DNA of 64,000 bases, taken from the NCBI RefSeq assembly GCF_003121845.1, contig NZ_QEWQ01000004.1, forward strand, positions 162,943 through 226,942, written 5' to 3'. The translations under genes and the position numbers were made by a program. This document shows positions 37,430 through 45,159 of the stretch, in pieces. The notes beneath the pieces are model-generated. The model did not search any database. It worked only from the letters and a program-made list of their open reading frames with translations, and had not been told where the DNA came from. Every line of letters starts with the position of its first letter. The stretch's first letter is position 1. This DNA is from Ignatzschineria ureiclastica (GTDB lineage Bacteria > Pseudomonadota > Gammaproteobacteria > Cardiobacteriales > Wohlfahrtiimonadaceae).

Positions 37430-38650
37430 TTAAGCCTCCGCTTCTGTTGTTGCTTGAAGATCATTATTTTCATCCACTGCCATCATCTCAACGACTCTGG
37501 TATAACGTAGATATCCTAAGGGGCGATTTTGCCCATCTACAACCGCTAATGGATAAGTATGACCGGCAAAGAAAGGTAATGATTCAAGCACAGGTGTATC
37601 TTGATTAATCGTTGGGATCTCAATCAGATGACTCGGATCGATCAGTTCAATTTTTTCTCGAACTAAGCGACGCGCCATATTTAGGCGCAGATAACCTAAG
37701 AAGACATTGTTACGCGCAACGACAGGTAAGAAATCGTGATTATGACGTTCCATCCGGCGAACAGCGCGTGCGGGACCATCTTTTTCGATATGAAGTCGTT
37801 CGGTAAATGGTTTCATCAAGCTCGATGCGGTAATCACTTTGGTAGAATCCACATCATTGATAAATGAGCGAACATAATCATTTGCAGGATTTAAGAGAAT
37901 ATTCTCGGCACTATCTTGCTGTACAATCACACCATCTTTCATAATAGCAATGGTATCGCCAAGTTTAAGTGCTTCATCAAGATCGTGGGTAATAAAAACG
38001 ATCGTCTTTTTGAGCTTCTCTTGAATCTCAATGAGTTCATCTTGCATCTGTGAGCGGATAATCGGATCGAGCGCACTGAATGATTCATCCATTAATAGAA
38101 TTTCAGAATCATTGGCTAATGCTCTTGCAATCCCAACACGCTGTTGCATACCGCCACTCAATTGATGGGGATAGGAATCTTCATAACCTTTTAAACCGAC
38201 CATCTCTAAAACTTCAGCCGCTTTTTGTCGGCGAGCCTCAACGGGTATCTTTTTGATCTCAAGACCAAAAGCCACATTATCGATAATGGTTTTATGGGGT
38301 AAGAGCGCAAAATGTTGAAAGACCATTCCGATCTTATCTCGGCGTACTTCAATCAGCTCTTTTTTAGAGATTTTAGTAATGTCTGTGCCGAGGATATTGA
38401 CTGAGCCCTCGGTTGGGACATTTAACATATTTAAACAGCGAAGTAGGGAGGACTTTCCGCTACCAGAGAGACCAATGACAACAAAGATTTCCCCTTGCTT
38501 GATCTCAAAGTTTGCTTTATTCACAGCAATCACTGCTTTTGTTTTGGCAAGGATCTCTTCTTTCGAAGCGCCTTGATTGAGCATTGCAGCCGCTTGTTTT
38601 TTATTGGCCCCGTAAATCAAGGACAGATTTTTAACACTAACTACAGCCAT
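37430..38650 (-). CDS. opuAA: Glycine betaine/proline ABC transporter ATP-binding subunit with CBS domains
   Basis: 406 residues. Walker A is GLSGSGKSS (about residues 57-65), the signature is LSGGMQQRVGIARAL, Walker B is EILLMDESFSALDP, and the switch histidine lies in VFITHDLDEA. The C-terminal third (about 275-395) carries a tandem CBS module (MKPFTERLHIEKDGPARAV, HDFLPVV, GYLRL, TYPLAVVDGQNRPLGYLRY). In OpuA-type systems such modules sense ionic strength, so transport is probably osmotically gated. First gene of the opuA operon. Its upstream region (38651-39170) has palindromes around 38953 and a long hairpin at 38837. Confidence 0.95.
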   Translation of the reverse strand: MAVVSVKNLSLIYGANKKQAAAMLNQGASKEEILAKTKAVIAVNKANFEIKQGEIFVVIGLSGSGKSSLLRCLNMLNVPTEGSVNILGTDITKISKKELIEVRRDKIGMVFQHFALLPHKTIIDNVAFGLEIKKIPVEARRQKAAEVLEMVGLKGYEDSYPHQLSGGMQQRVGIARALANDSEILLMDESFSALDPIIRSQMQDELIEIQEKLKKTIVFITHDLDEALKLGDTIAIMKDGVIVQQDSAENILLNPANDYVRSFINDVDSTKVITASSLMKPFTERLHIEKDGPARAVRRMERHNHDFLPVVARNNVFLGYLRLNMARRLVREKIELIDPSHLIEIPTINQDTPVLESLPFFAGHTYPLAVVDGQNRPLGYLRYTRVVEMMAVDENNDLQATTEAEA

Positions 38651-38836
38651 AAATTATTAGTTTTCCTTTTCTTTAGGACGAGTGAATCTCGACCTCTATA
38701 AGAGAGTTGTTACGTAATAAATTTTTTTCAGGCAGATAACCTCAAGGGTTTTAAGTGAGGGGAAAAGTTAGGGAAAAATGAACGAATCATTAACTTAAAA
38801 ACCTAAATCTTTTCAAATTGATCACTACCATTTGGC

Positions 38837-38903
38837 GGTCTAGGCAAGTGTGAAAAATCGTACTTCGAAGAATCTTGAAACAGGATTTGGCCTAGACCTT
38901 TTT
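38837..38903 (+). other. Long inverted repeat upstream of opuAA
   Basis: Perfect 9-base arms GGTCTAGGC (38837-38845) and GCCTAGACC (38890-38898) are followed on the plus strand by TTTTT. The 44-base loop contains a small TTCGAA-centred hairpin. It could be a plus-strand terminator with no known gene feeding it, or a structure in the leader of opuAA. Which is not decided by sequence alone. Confidence 0.45.
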
Positions 38904-38941
38904 GATTATACGGAAAGCGAAATCGATTGCAATTGCTTGAA

Positions 38942-38966
38942 TTGTCACAATATTGTCACTTGACAA
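38942..38966. promoter_or_regulatory. TTGTCA/TGACAA dyads upstream of opuAA
   Basis: TTGTCA-CT-TGACAA at 38953-38966 is a perfect dyad, and another TTGTCA lies at 38942-38947. The spacing of half-sites (11 bases apart) suggests a repressor or activator site, or overlapping -35 elements for the minus-strand opuA promoter. The factor is unknown. The distance to the opuAA start is about 300 bases, which is long. Confidence 0.35.
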
Positions 38967-39177
38967 GCATTTTTGGAAAATGGATTTTCTTTGAGATCGA
39001 TTATTATTTCTATGATAACGCAAAGATCAAAATTGGTTATTTAAAGTGAAATATTGTTGCTTTTTAACGCTAAAACTTGAATAAAATTTATGCAAAATTT
39101 CTGATATTGGGTACTTGATCCTTGAAGAAAGTTGAAATTTTAAGGGGAATTTTTAGAGAAAAATTTAAGGGTGTCGA

Positions 39178-39780
39178 CATTAAAAGCCGCCAAAACAGCC
39201 GGCGCAGGATCGTGAGAAGAGCAGGATCATTTCTCCGGCGATGCGGTAGATCTTCTTATGAATAAATAAGAGCTGATTCAGTGCGGGATAGAAAGATCGA
39301 GAAGCTAGAAAAATCACGCGCCCGCAGTTGAGTAATTTGAAATCTCTCGGCAATGAGAAATGCCCAATCTGCTGGCACGGGATTGCGAGAAGAGCAGGAT
39401 CATTCCTCCGGCGGTGCGGTAGGTCTTCTTATGAATAAATAAGAGCTAATTCAGTGCGGGATAGAAAGATCGAGAAACCAGAAAAATCACGCGCCCGCAG
39501 TTGAGTGATTTGAAATCTCTCGGTAATGAGAAATGCTCAATCTGCCGGCGCAGGATCGTGAGAAGAGCGGGATCATTTCCCCGGCGGTGAGGTAGGTCTT
39601 CTTATGAATAAATAAGAGCTGATTCAGTGCGGGATAGAGAGATCGAGAAGCTAGAAAAATCACGCGCCCGCAGTTGAGTGATTTGAAATCTCTCGACAAT
39701 GAGAAATGTTGAACTTGCCGGCGCAGGATCGTGAGAAGAGCGGGATCATTCGCTCCGGCGGTGAGGTAGGTCTTCTTATG
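39178..39780 (-). repeat. Family B tandem array, three full units plus a partial, 173-bp period
   Basis: The GGCGCAGGATCGTGAGAAG-type motif starts at 39201, 39374, 39547 and 39720: three exact steps of 173 bases. Units are over 90% alike by eye and contain the GCCGG/CCGGC and TGCGGG/CCCGCA arms, plus ATAAATAAGAGCTGATTCAG. Orientation is opposite to the hisF-hisI pair, which has the same period. Lies between the opuA promoter region and the thioesterase gene. A 103-codon minus-strand frame inside the array is a repeat artefact. Confidence 0.9.
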
Positions 39781-39813
39781 CCATATTTTTATTAGCAATG
39801 ATGAATACAGAAA

Positions 39814-39844
39814 TAAAAAAGAGAGTAACCTGAGGTTACTCTCT
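39814..39844 (-). terminator. Terminator after thioesterase gene
   Basis: On the minus strand the stem AGAGAGTAACC / GGTTACTCTCT with a 3-base loop is followed by TTTTTTATTTC. It lies 45 bases beyond the stop of the thioesterase gene. Confidence 0.9.
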
Positions 39845-39887
39845 GATTCGATTCTATTTAAAATAGTTGGTGCAGTGAATGGAGGAA

Positions 39888-40379
39888 TTAATCCTCATCT
39901 TCATCTTTGATCTGCGCTTTATCGAAAGCTAGACGAGAGTTGAGGCGAAGCACTGCATTATCGAAACGACGTTGATCGGTGCGGTTACGAATTTCGAGTT
40001 TTGGCACCGGCGTGGGTTTACCGTTGTCATTGATTGCAACCATTGTGAAGTAACAGCTATTAGTATGACGGACTTCACGGGTTTTGATGTTTTTCGCTTC
40101 TACGCGTACGCCGATTTCCATAGAGGTGCGGCCGACATAGTTTACATTTGCGTGGAAGGTCACGAGTTCTTGTACATAAATCGGTTGTTTAAAAACCACT
40201 TTATCCACTGAGAGCGTTACAACATAAGTTCCTGCATATTGACTAGCACAAGCATAAGCCACTTGATCGAGTAATTTGAGGATATTCCCCCCGTGGATAT
40301 TTCCTGAAAAGTTGACCATATCAGGGGTCATCAGCACAGTCATACTTAATTCACGAGTGGGTTTTTTGGTATCAATCAT
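39888..40379 (-). CDS. Hotdog-fold acyl-CoA thioesterase
   Basis: 163 residues from ATG 40379 (MIDTKKPTRELSMTVLMTPD). The hotdog fold is indicated by MVNFSGNIHGGNILKLLDQVAYACASQYAG, where the HGG/D segment contains the expected catalytic residues of YciA/BFIT-type thioesterases, then VTLSVDKVVFKQPIYVQELVTF and VNYVGRTSMEIGVRVEAKN. It hydrolyses acyl-CoAs of unspecified chain length. A TTG at 40403 would add eight residues but has no better ribosome site. The C-terminus is acidic (KDEDED). Monocistronic with its own strong terminator. Confidence 0.9.
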   Translation of the reverse strand: MIDTKKPTRELSMTVLMTPDMVNFSGNIHGGNILKLLDQVAYACASQYAGTYVVTLSVDKVVFKQPIYVQELVTFHANVNYVGRTSMEIGVRVEAKNIKTREVRHTNSCYFTMVAINDNGKPTPVPKLEIRNRTDQRRFDNAVLRLNSRLAFDKAQIKDEDED

Positions 40380-40592
40380 TTTTTCTATCTCATCTGACAA
40401 CAATAAAAGGTATAATCGGACACTTATTATATAGTGGCTTCATAGAGAATGGTACCGCATAACAGGTTACTTTTTTTATCAAAGCCATTTACTTTATGAA
40501 TTAGCAGTAAAAATAGTTTATAAGATAGTGAAAATTAGTAGTAATTTTGTAGTAAACAATCAATCCCTAATGGTGAAAATTTTTGGCGCGTA

Positions 40593-42965
40593 ATGAGTTA
40601 TTTAGAGCAATTAAATGAAAATCAATATGAAGCGGTGACAGCACCGTTAGGTCCTGTTCGAGTATTAGCCGGCGCAGGTTCTGGTAAAACACGAGTATTG
40701 ATCTCGCGGATTACTTGGCTTATTGAAACAGGGCAAGCGGAACCACACGGCATTCTAGCGGTGACCTTTACCAATAAGGCCGCTTTTGAGATGCGCTCTC
40801 GTCTTGAGAGTACGTTAAAACTCTCGATTCGAGGAATGTGGATTGGGACTTTCCATTCGCTCTGTCATCGAATGTTACGGGCTCATTACCGGGAAGCGGG
40901 GCTCATTGAGAATTTTCAAATTATGGATAGTGATGATCAGCTTCGTCTCTGCCGGCGGATTGTGCGGGCGAAAGAGATGGATGAGAAGCTCTATCCCCCG
41001 AAATTACTCGCTTCCTTTATTAATGGCAATAAAGAGGAAGGTCGCCGAGCTGAGCATTTAGAAGCTTATGGCGATTATATGACGCAAAACCTTATTATGC
41101 TTTATCAAGAGTATCAAAATATCTGTAATCAATCGGGATTGGTGGATTTTGCGGAGATTCTACTTCGGACTGTGGAGTTATTGCGGAGTAATGCGCCGCT
41201 CTTGAAGCATTATCAATCTCGCTTTAAATTTATCCTTGTGGATGAGTTTCAGGATACTAATAGCGTGCAATATGCCTGGCTTCAGCTCTTATCAGGGCAA
41301 TATCGTAATCTCTTTGTGGTGGGGGATGATGATCAATCTATTTATGGTTGGCGTGGGGCAAAAATCGAGAATATTCTTCATTTTGATCGCGATTTCCCTG
41401 ATGTCACAACGGTACGTTTAGAGCAGAATTATCGTTCCACTAAAGCGATTCTTTCGGCGGCTAATGCAGTGATTGCCAAAAATACCCAACGCCTTGATAA
41501 AGCGCTCTGGACAGAGAATGAGTCTGCCGAACTGATTACAGTTTATCGCGGTTTAGATGGGCACGATGAAGCACGCTATGTCATTGAAACGATCAAAGAG
41601 CGCATTAAAGAGGGGTATCGCAAATCGGATATGGCGATTCTCTATCGGTCAAATGCGCAATCTCGTTTATTTGAAGAGTTCTTGCTAAGAGCACAGATTC
41701 CTTATCGCGTCTACGGTGGTTTACGCTTCTTTGATCGGGCTGAGATTAAAGATGTGATGGCTTATCTTCGTATGGTGAATAATCCTCACGATGATGTATC
41801 ACTCGAGCGAAGTATGACAACACCGCCGAAAGGTATTGGGCCGGCGACAATGGAGCAATTGCGGGAATATGCCACAACGCATCGCTTATCGCTTTGGGAT
41901 TCGTTGCAATATCTATTAGAGAGTCAAACGCTGACCACGCGCGTTCATAATGTTCTGCTGGCTTATTATGAGCAGATTACAGATTTGATGCGGCAAGTGG
42001 AGGTGATGGCTTTAGATCAATTCTTCAATTATGTGATTGAGCGCAGTAATCTGAAAGCGCATTACAAAAAAGAGCCACTCAATCGAGGTGAGGATCGCAT
42101 TGATAACTTAAATGAGTTGGTATCTGCCGCAAGCTACTATATGACGGAAGATCAGCAAGCATTAGCCTTTGAAGAGCGTTTAGAGCGACAATTTGATGCC
42201 GAATTGATGGAGAGTGCAGGTCTTGCACCTTTAGATATTGAAGAGAATGAAGCGGTTGCCGAAGCGTTAGAACTAGGTACTTTAGATCTATTAACGGAAA
42301 ATGCAGAGGAAAAAACGATTACGATGACCGTAGTCGATGATGAGGCTGAAGTAAATAGCCGTTCTACAAAAGAGATGTTAGAAGCTTTTATGGGGCAAAC
42401 AGCACTTGATTCGAGTGATACTCAAGCGAGCGCCGATGAGGATAGTGTGCAATTAATGACGCTTCACGCCTCGAAAGGATTAGAGTTCCCGATTGTCTTT
42501 TTAGTGGGAATGGAAGATGGATTATTCCCAAGCGATCCGGCGATTATGGATAGTACTCGTTTAGAGGAAGAGCGCCGACTAGCCTATGTAGGCATTACTC
42601 GTGCAGAGAAGCATCTCTATCTCTTAGGTGTTGAACAGCGGATGCTTTATGGTAAAACGATGAAGATGTCCACTTCTCGTTTCTTACGGGATATCCCGGA
42701 AAATCTGCTGAATGTGATTGGCCCTGCGGTTTCAATGAAGCCATTTGGAATGCAATCCAATTCATTGAATTCAGGTTCCGGCACTACCGTAGATTCAGAG
42801 ATGGGGGATTATCAAGTAGGGCAATCGGTTACGCATCCGAAATTTGGAGAAGGCGTCATTATGGGCTTCGAAGGCGTGGGCGCAAGTACAAGAGTGATCG
42901 TCCAATTCGCCGAGGCCGGCCGAAAGGTACTCGTTTTAGGCTATGCGCGTCTGACAGTGATTTAA
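40593..42965 (+). CDS. uvrD: DNA helicase II, UvrD/PcrA type
   Basis: SF1A 3'-5' helicase used in nucleotide excision and mismatch repair. 790 residues. Q motif and Walker A are NENQYEAVTAPLG and LAGAGSGKT (Lys 32). Motif Ia is AVTFTNKAAFEM, motif II VDEFQDTN (about residues 215-222), motif III VVGDDDQSIYGWRGA, motif IV QNYRST, motif V VQLMTLHASKGLEFP and motif VI EERRLAYVGITRAEKHLYL. The C-terminal GDYQVGQSVTHPKFGEGVI segment is the Tudor-like RNA polymerase-binding domain of UvrD/PcrA. It is about 70 residues longer than E. coli UvrD because of an acidic insert near residues 535-600. No strong ribosome site is visible before ATG 40593. Confidence 0.95.
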   Translation: MSYLEQLNENQYEAVTAPLGPVRVLAGAGSGKTRVLISRITWLIETGQAEPHGILAVTFTNKAAFEMRSRLESTLKLSIRGMWIGTFHSLCHRMLRAHYREAGLIENFQIMDSDDQLRLCRRIVRAKEMDEKLYPPKLLASFINGNKEEGRRAEHLEAYGDYMTQNLIMLYQEYQNICNQSGLVDFAEILLRTVELLRSNAPLLKHYQSRFKFILVDEFQDTNSVQYAWLQLLSGQYRNLFVVGDDDQSIYGWRGAKIENILHFDRDFPDVTTVRLEQNYRSTKAILSAANAVIAKNTQRLDKALWTENESAELITVYRGLDGHDEARYVIETIKERIKEGYRKSDMAILYRSNAQSRLFEEFLLRAQIPYRVYGGLRFFDRAEIKDVMAYLRMVNNPHDDVSLERSMTTPPKGIGPATMEQLREYATTHRLSLWDSLQYLLESQTLTTRVHNVLLAYYEQITDLMRQVEVMALDQFFNYVIERSNLKAHYKKEPLNRGEDRIDNLNELVSAASYYMTEDQQALAFEERLERQFDAELMESAGLAPLDIEENEAVAEALELGTLDLLTENAEEKTITMTVVDDEAEVNSRSTKEMLEAFMGQTALDSSDTQASADEDSVQLMTLHASKGLEFPIVFLVGMEDGLFPSDPAIMDSTRLEEERRLAYVGITRAEKHLYLLGVEQRMLYGKTMKMSTSRFLRDIPENLLNVIGPAVSMKPFGMQSNSLNSGSGTTVDSEMGDYQVGQSVTHPKFGEGVIMGFEGVGASTRVIVQFAEAGRKVLVLGYARLTVI

Positions 42966-42982
42966 TTGTTCTTAGTATACTT

Positions 42983-43345
42983 CGCCGGCATTTTAGATGC
43001 CACAACTGCCGGCGCACGATTGCAATAAGAGCGGAATCATTCTCCCCGGCGATGAGATTGCTTTTCTTATATCATCAAAGATAGTGTTTATTTTTCTTAT
43101 ATGGGAAAGTTGTCTAAAATTTGTCATTCTAATCAAAGCTGATTCCCAGCGGGAGGGAATGTCTCTAAGACCAGACAGATCCCGCGCCCGCAGTTGAGAG
43201 GCTTAAAGCCTTTCGATCAAGTACCAATTGATTCTCAAGATCGCTAATCCTTACTTTCTCAGCAATGAAATTACCACAACTGCCGGCGCACGATTGCGAT
43301 AAGAACGGGATCATTCACCCCGGCGATGAGATAAATTATCTTATG
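42983..43345 (-). repeat. Family B repeat copies downstream of uvrD
   Basis: GCCGGCGCACGATTGCAATAAG occurs as a near-repeat at about 43006 and 43282 (the second with GCGATAAG), each with a CCCCGGCGATGAGA partner arm 30 bases on. Between them lies the other half of the element, with CAGCGGGAGGGAATG and ATCCCGCGCCCGCAGTTGAG. These follow the same order as the opuA array but with longer, diverged spacers. The 66-codon frame here is a repeat shadow. Confidence 0.75.
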
Positions 43346-43406
43346 AGTGATTGTATTTGTATGTTAAGCTTATGACGCATAAAGACCATTATATTTCTCT
43401 TGGTCT

Positions 43407-43531
43407 ATAAATATGAGGGAACTGAGCGGCACCTGGATAAGGTCAAGCAGTAAGTGCTAAGTATTATCCTGTTAGGCATCAGCTAACATTTATATTAAAA
43501 GCCCGGTGATATCTTCGCTGGGCTTTATTTT
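43407..43531 (+). ncRNA. Candidate structured small RNA ending in a terminator
   Basis: About 125 bases between repeat copies contain a series of hairpins. GGATAA / TTATCC encloses AGCA / TGCT (about 43434-43467). GTTAG / CTAAC follows (about 43470-43486). A rho-independent terminator AAAGCCC / GGGCTTT then ATTTTT lies at 43497-43531. TATAAAT at about 43406 could be a -10 box, and an AGACCA / TGGTCT dyad lies at 43383-43406. There is no open frame of note. It does not match what I know of 6S, 4.5S, tmRNA or RNase P RNA. Existence as a transcript is inference from structure only. Confidence 0.4.
43497..43531 (+). terminator. Terminator closing the candidate RNA at 43.4 kb
   Basis: Arms AAAGCCC (43497-43503) and GGGCTTT (43519-43525), 15-base loop including TTCG, then ATTTTTA. 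It lies 530 bases past the uvrD stop, so it is unlikely to be the primary uvrD terminator. Confidence 0.75.
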
Positions 43532-43604
43532 TATGAGTTGTAATCGCTGATTTAATTAAAAAATTAAGTCGCTAAAAGGGAAAGAATAAGGGCTTTTGGC
43601 ATTG

Positions 43605-43672
43605 AGAAACGCCACAATTGCCGGCGCACGATTGCAATAAGAACAGGATCATTCACCCCGGCGATGGGATAA
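43605..43672 (-). repeat. Partial family B repeat
   Basis: A single half-unit: GCCACAATTGCCGGCGCACG, then ATTGCAATAAGAACAGGATC and CACCCCGGCGATGGGATAA. It has the GCCGG/CCGGC hairpin but lacks the CGCGCCCGCAGTTGAG half. Confidence 0.75.
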
Positions 43673-43705
43673 CTTATATTAGAAATTCCAAACTTTTCTT
43701 TCTTC

Positions 43706-43742
43706 CATAAAAAAACTGATTTCAACGAGTGCTGAAATCAGT
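43706..43742 (-). terminator. Strong minus-strand terminator with no gene feeding it
   Basis: Perfect 10-base stem ACTGATTTCA (43715-43724) / TGAAATCAGT (43733-43742), 8-base loop. On the minus strand it is followed by TTTTTTTATGG. On the plus strand there is no T-run. The minus-strand DNA from 44190 down to here has no open frame longer than about 31 codons, so the transcript it ends would be a small RNA or a very small peptide gene. Confidence 0.8.
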
Positions 43743-44058
43743 GAAAACTACAAGCTTTTATAAAATTACAGAGGGAATGGAATTACTATAATGTTTAAAA
43801 GCTTGTTGCTAGGGAATGAACTTAGTCTAACAGGCTTCTCTCTCTTCATCTTGATATAGAACAAGATTCTACATATTTACTACATAAATAATCATCATAA
43901 GCTTCTCTTCAATCCTTTTGAGCTATAAAAATGTGCCTTTTGGCTACTACATAGAATCGGGTGTTGAATAAAAATAGATTGTTCATTCATCTTTTGTCGA
44001 TGTGAGTGGCGATCTTCTATCCTCTCTTTTTCTCAAATATCATTTCAAAGAAAAAGTA

Positions 44059-44081
44059 AAATAGTTATTGAATAACTATTT
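44059..44081. promoter_or_regulatory. Palindromic operator 1 of the DUF4258/HsdS/HsdM-like cluster
   Basis: Half-sites AATAGTTAT and ATAACTATT separated by three bases; the symmetry extends to perfect 11-base arms around one central G. Same half-sites and spacing as the site at 44129. It lies 114 bases before the DUF4258-like start, on the far side of the presumed promoter. The cognate factor is unknown. Confidence 0.75.
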
Positions 44082-44128
44082 GCAATTTACTTGTGAATGG
44101 TTTAATATCCTTTTTATCGAAAGTATTT

Positions 44129-44149
44129 AATAGTTATCTGATAACTATT
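44129..44149. promoter_or_regulatory. Palindromic operator 2 of the DUF4258/HsdS/HsdM-like cluster
   Basis: AATAGTTAT-CTG-ATAACTATT: half-sites identical to those at 44059 with the same 3-base spacer. The two centres are 69 bases apart. It is 45 bases before the preferred DUF4258-like start, where it would overlap or adjoin a promoter. Confidence 0.75.
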
Positions 44150-44194
44150 TTTGAATAGAAGAAAAAATTTTAAATGGTAAGGGAGGAAGAGAGG

Positions 44195-44455
44195 ATGCAA
44201 TTATCACGACATATTGATCAGAGAATGAATCAACGGGGCATTACTAAAGAGATGGTTGAGCTCACATTAGAATATGGTGAAATCGAGAACGATCGCTGGG
44301 TGCTCAATCGCAAACGGGTTGAGACGATGATTGAATTGCTTGAGAAACAGCTTCGCACCGCTCGTAAGTTGCGGGATAAAGGGGGGATTGTGGTAGTTGC
44401 GGAAGATAATACGCTTGTCACAACATACGATTATGATAGTAAAGATCGGTATTAA
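44195..44455 (+). CDS. DUF4258-like small protein (possible toxin)
   Basis: 86 residues from ATG 44195 (MQLSRHIDQRMNQRGITKEM). The pattern H-x3-RM-x2-RGIT-x2-MVELTLEYGE near the N-terminus and LVTTYDYDS at the C-terminus fits the DUF4258 family, some members of which are suspected toxin-type nucleases. The middle is a charged helix (KRVETMIELLEKQLRTARKL). GGAGGA lies seven bases before ATG 44195; ATG 44174 lies upstream of that site and is rejected. No partner antitoxin-like gene (HTH or small acidic) adjoins it. It is followed after 89 bases by the HsdS-like gene, with a third, degenerate operator between them. Confidence 0.65.
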   Translation: MQLSRHIDQRMNQRGITKEMVELTLEYGEIENDRWVLNRKRVETMIELLEKQLRTARKLRDKGGIVVVAEDNTLVTTYDYDSKDRY

Positions 44456-44512
44456 TTCCTACTCATCGATTATTCATAATCTCATATCAATGGTGTTATG
44501 ATGATTCAATTC

Positions 44513-44533
44513 AATCATTATCAAATAACGATT
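44513..44533. promoter_or_regulatory. Degenerate third operator before HsdS-like gene
   Basis: AATCATTAT-CAA-ATAACGATT keeps the 9-3-9 layout of the upstream sites with two changes in the left and one in the right half-site. It ends 11 bases before the HsdS-like ATG, overlapping the ribosome-binding region (GAGGT). Confidence 0.5.
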
Positions 44534-44544
44534 TTGAGGTAGCA

Positions 44545-45159
44545 ATGAAACTAAAAGAGGTTGCAGAGGTGTCATCCGCAGGGGTGATTAAGTATGAGGA
44601 GATTCAGGTAGCGCCTTTGACGCAGGAGGCGATTTTGTTAAGTGGGTCGAATTTGCTCGAGCTTGGGTATCTTTCATTGATTAAAGATGGAGAGAATGCC
44701 AATTTGCGTAAGGTCTATGTGGAGCCGGCGATTTTTGAGGCGAAGCGTTTAGAGGCAGGTGATGTGATCTTTATGTCGCGCGGTGCGAGCTTTCGGGCGA
44801 CGATTGTACAGGCGCACGATGCGGAATTGAATCTGATTCCGTCCCCTAATTTTACTGTGATTAAGGCGAATAATATGAAGATCTTACCGGAAGTGGTGGT
44901 GTCGTTCCTCAATAGCCCTGTGGGACAAGCGAAGTTAGAAGGGCTTGCGGTGGGGACGGCGATTCGTAATGTGCCGGTGGGGAAATTGCGTTCTTTAGAG
45001 TTGACGCTTCCAAGCCTTGAGGAGCAGAAACAGTTACAGCGCCTGTTCTATAAAAATATTGAAGTGCTTGAGGCAATGTCGGCACTCTATCGTCAGCAAA
45101 ATGCCACTTTTCAATCGGTTGTGAATAATATGATGGGGGAGGAGATCGATGAGTCGTAA
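44545..45159 (+). CDS. Half-size HsdS-like DNA specificity subunit
   Basis: 204 residues with a single target recognition domain (about 1-150) and one C-terminal coiled-coil conserved region (about 155-195). Type I specificity-subunit features are LEAGDVIFMSRGAS, IPSPNFTVIKANN, VVVSFLNSPVGQAKLE, TAIRNVPVGKLRSLELTLPSLEEQKQL, closely following the usual ...I..LPPLxEQ ending of an HsdS half. Normal HsdS has two such halves (about 400 residues). A single half is expected to dimerise and read a symmetrical site. It overlaps the HsdM-like gene by 11 bases. GAGGT precedes the ATG. No hsdR gene is near. The gene looks more G-rich than its neighbours, hinting at transfer. Confidence 0.8.
   Translation: MKLKEVAEVSSAGVIKYEEIQVAPLTQEAILLSGSNLLELGYLSLIKDGENANLRKVYVEPAIFEAKRLEAGDVIFMSRGASFRATIVQAHDAELNLIPSPNFTVIKANNMKILPEVVVSFLNSPVGQAKLEGLAVGTAIRNVPVGKLRSLELTLPSLEEQKQLQRLFYKNIEVLEAMSALYRQQNATFQSVVNNMMGEEIDES

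Noticed and set aside
39178-39780. Considered as a CRISPR array
   Set aside because: Units are 173 bp and nearly identical throughout, with no short repeat plus unique spacers, and no cas genes nearby.
39487-39798. 103-codon minus-strand frame
   Set aside because: Lies wholly inside the 173-bp repeat array and its protein is internally repeated with the same period, so it is a shadow of the DNA repeat.
42997-43197. 66-codon plus-strand frame after uvrD
   Set aside because: Built from family B repeat sequence; no gene-like features.
43383-43531. Considered as 4.5S, 6S, tmRNA or a TPP riboswitch
   Set aside because: Conserved cores (GGAAGGAAGCAG for SRP RNA, the long 6S hairpin, the tmRNA tag frame, TPP CTGAGA with its partner motif) are not present; only a generic candidate RNA is reported.
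43720-44194. Searched for an antitoxin gene upstream of the DUF4258-like gene
   Set aside because: No plus- or minus-strand frame with an HTH or acidic antitoxin character; only short frames of 31 codons or fewer.
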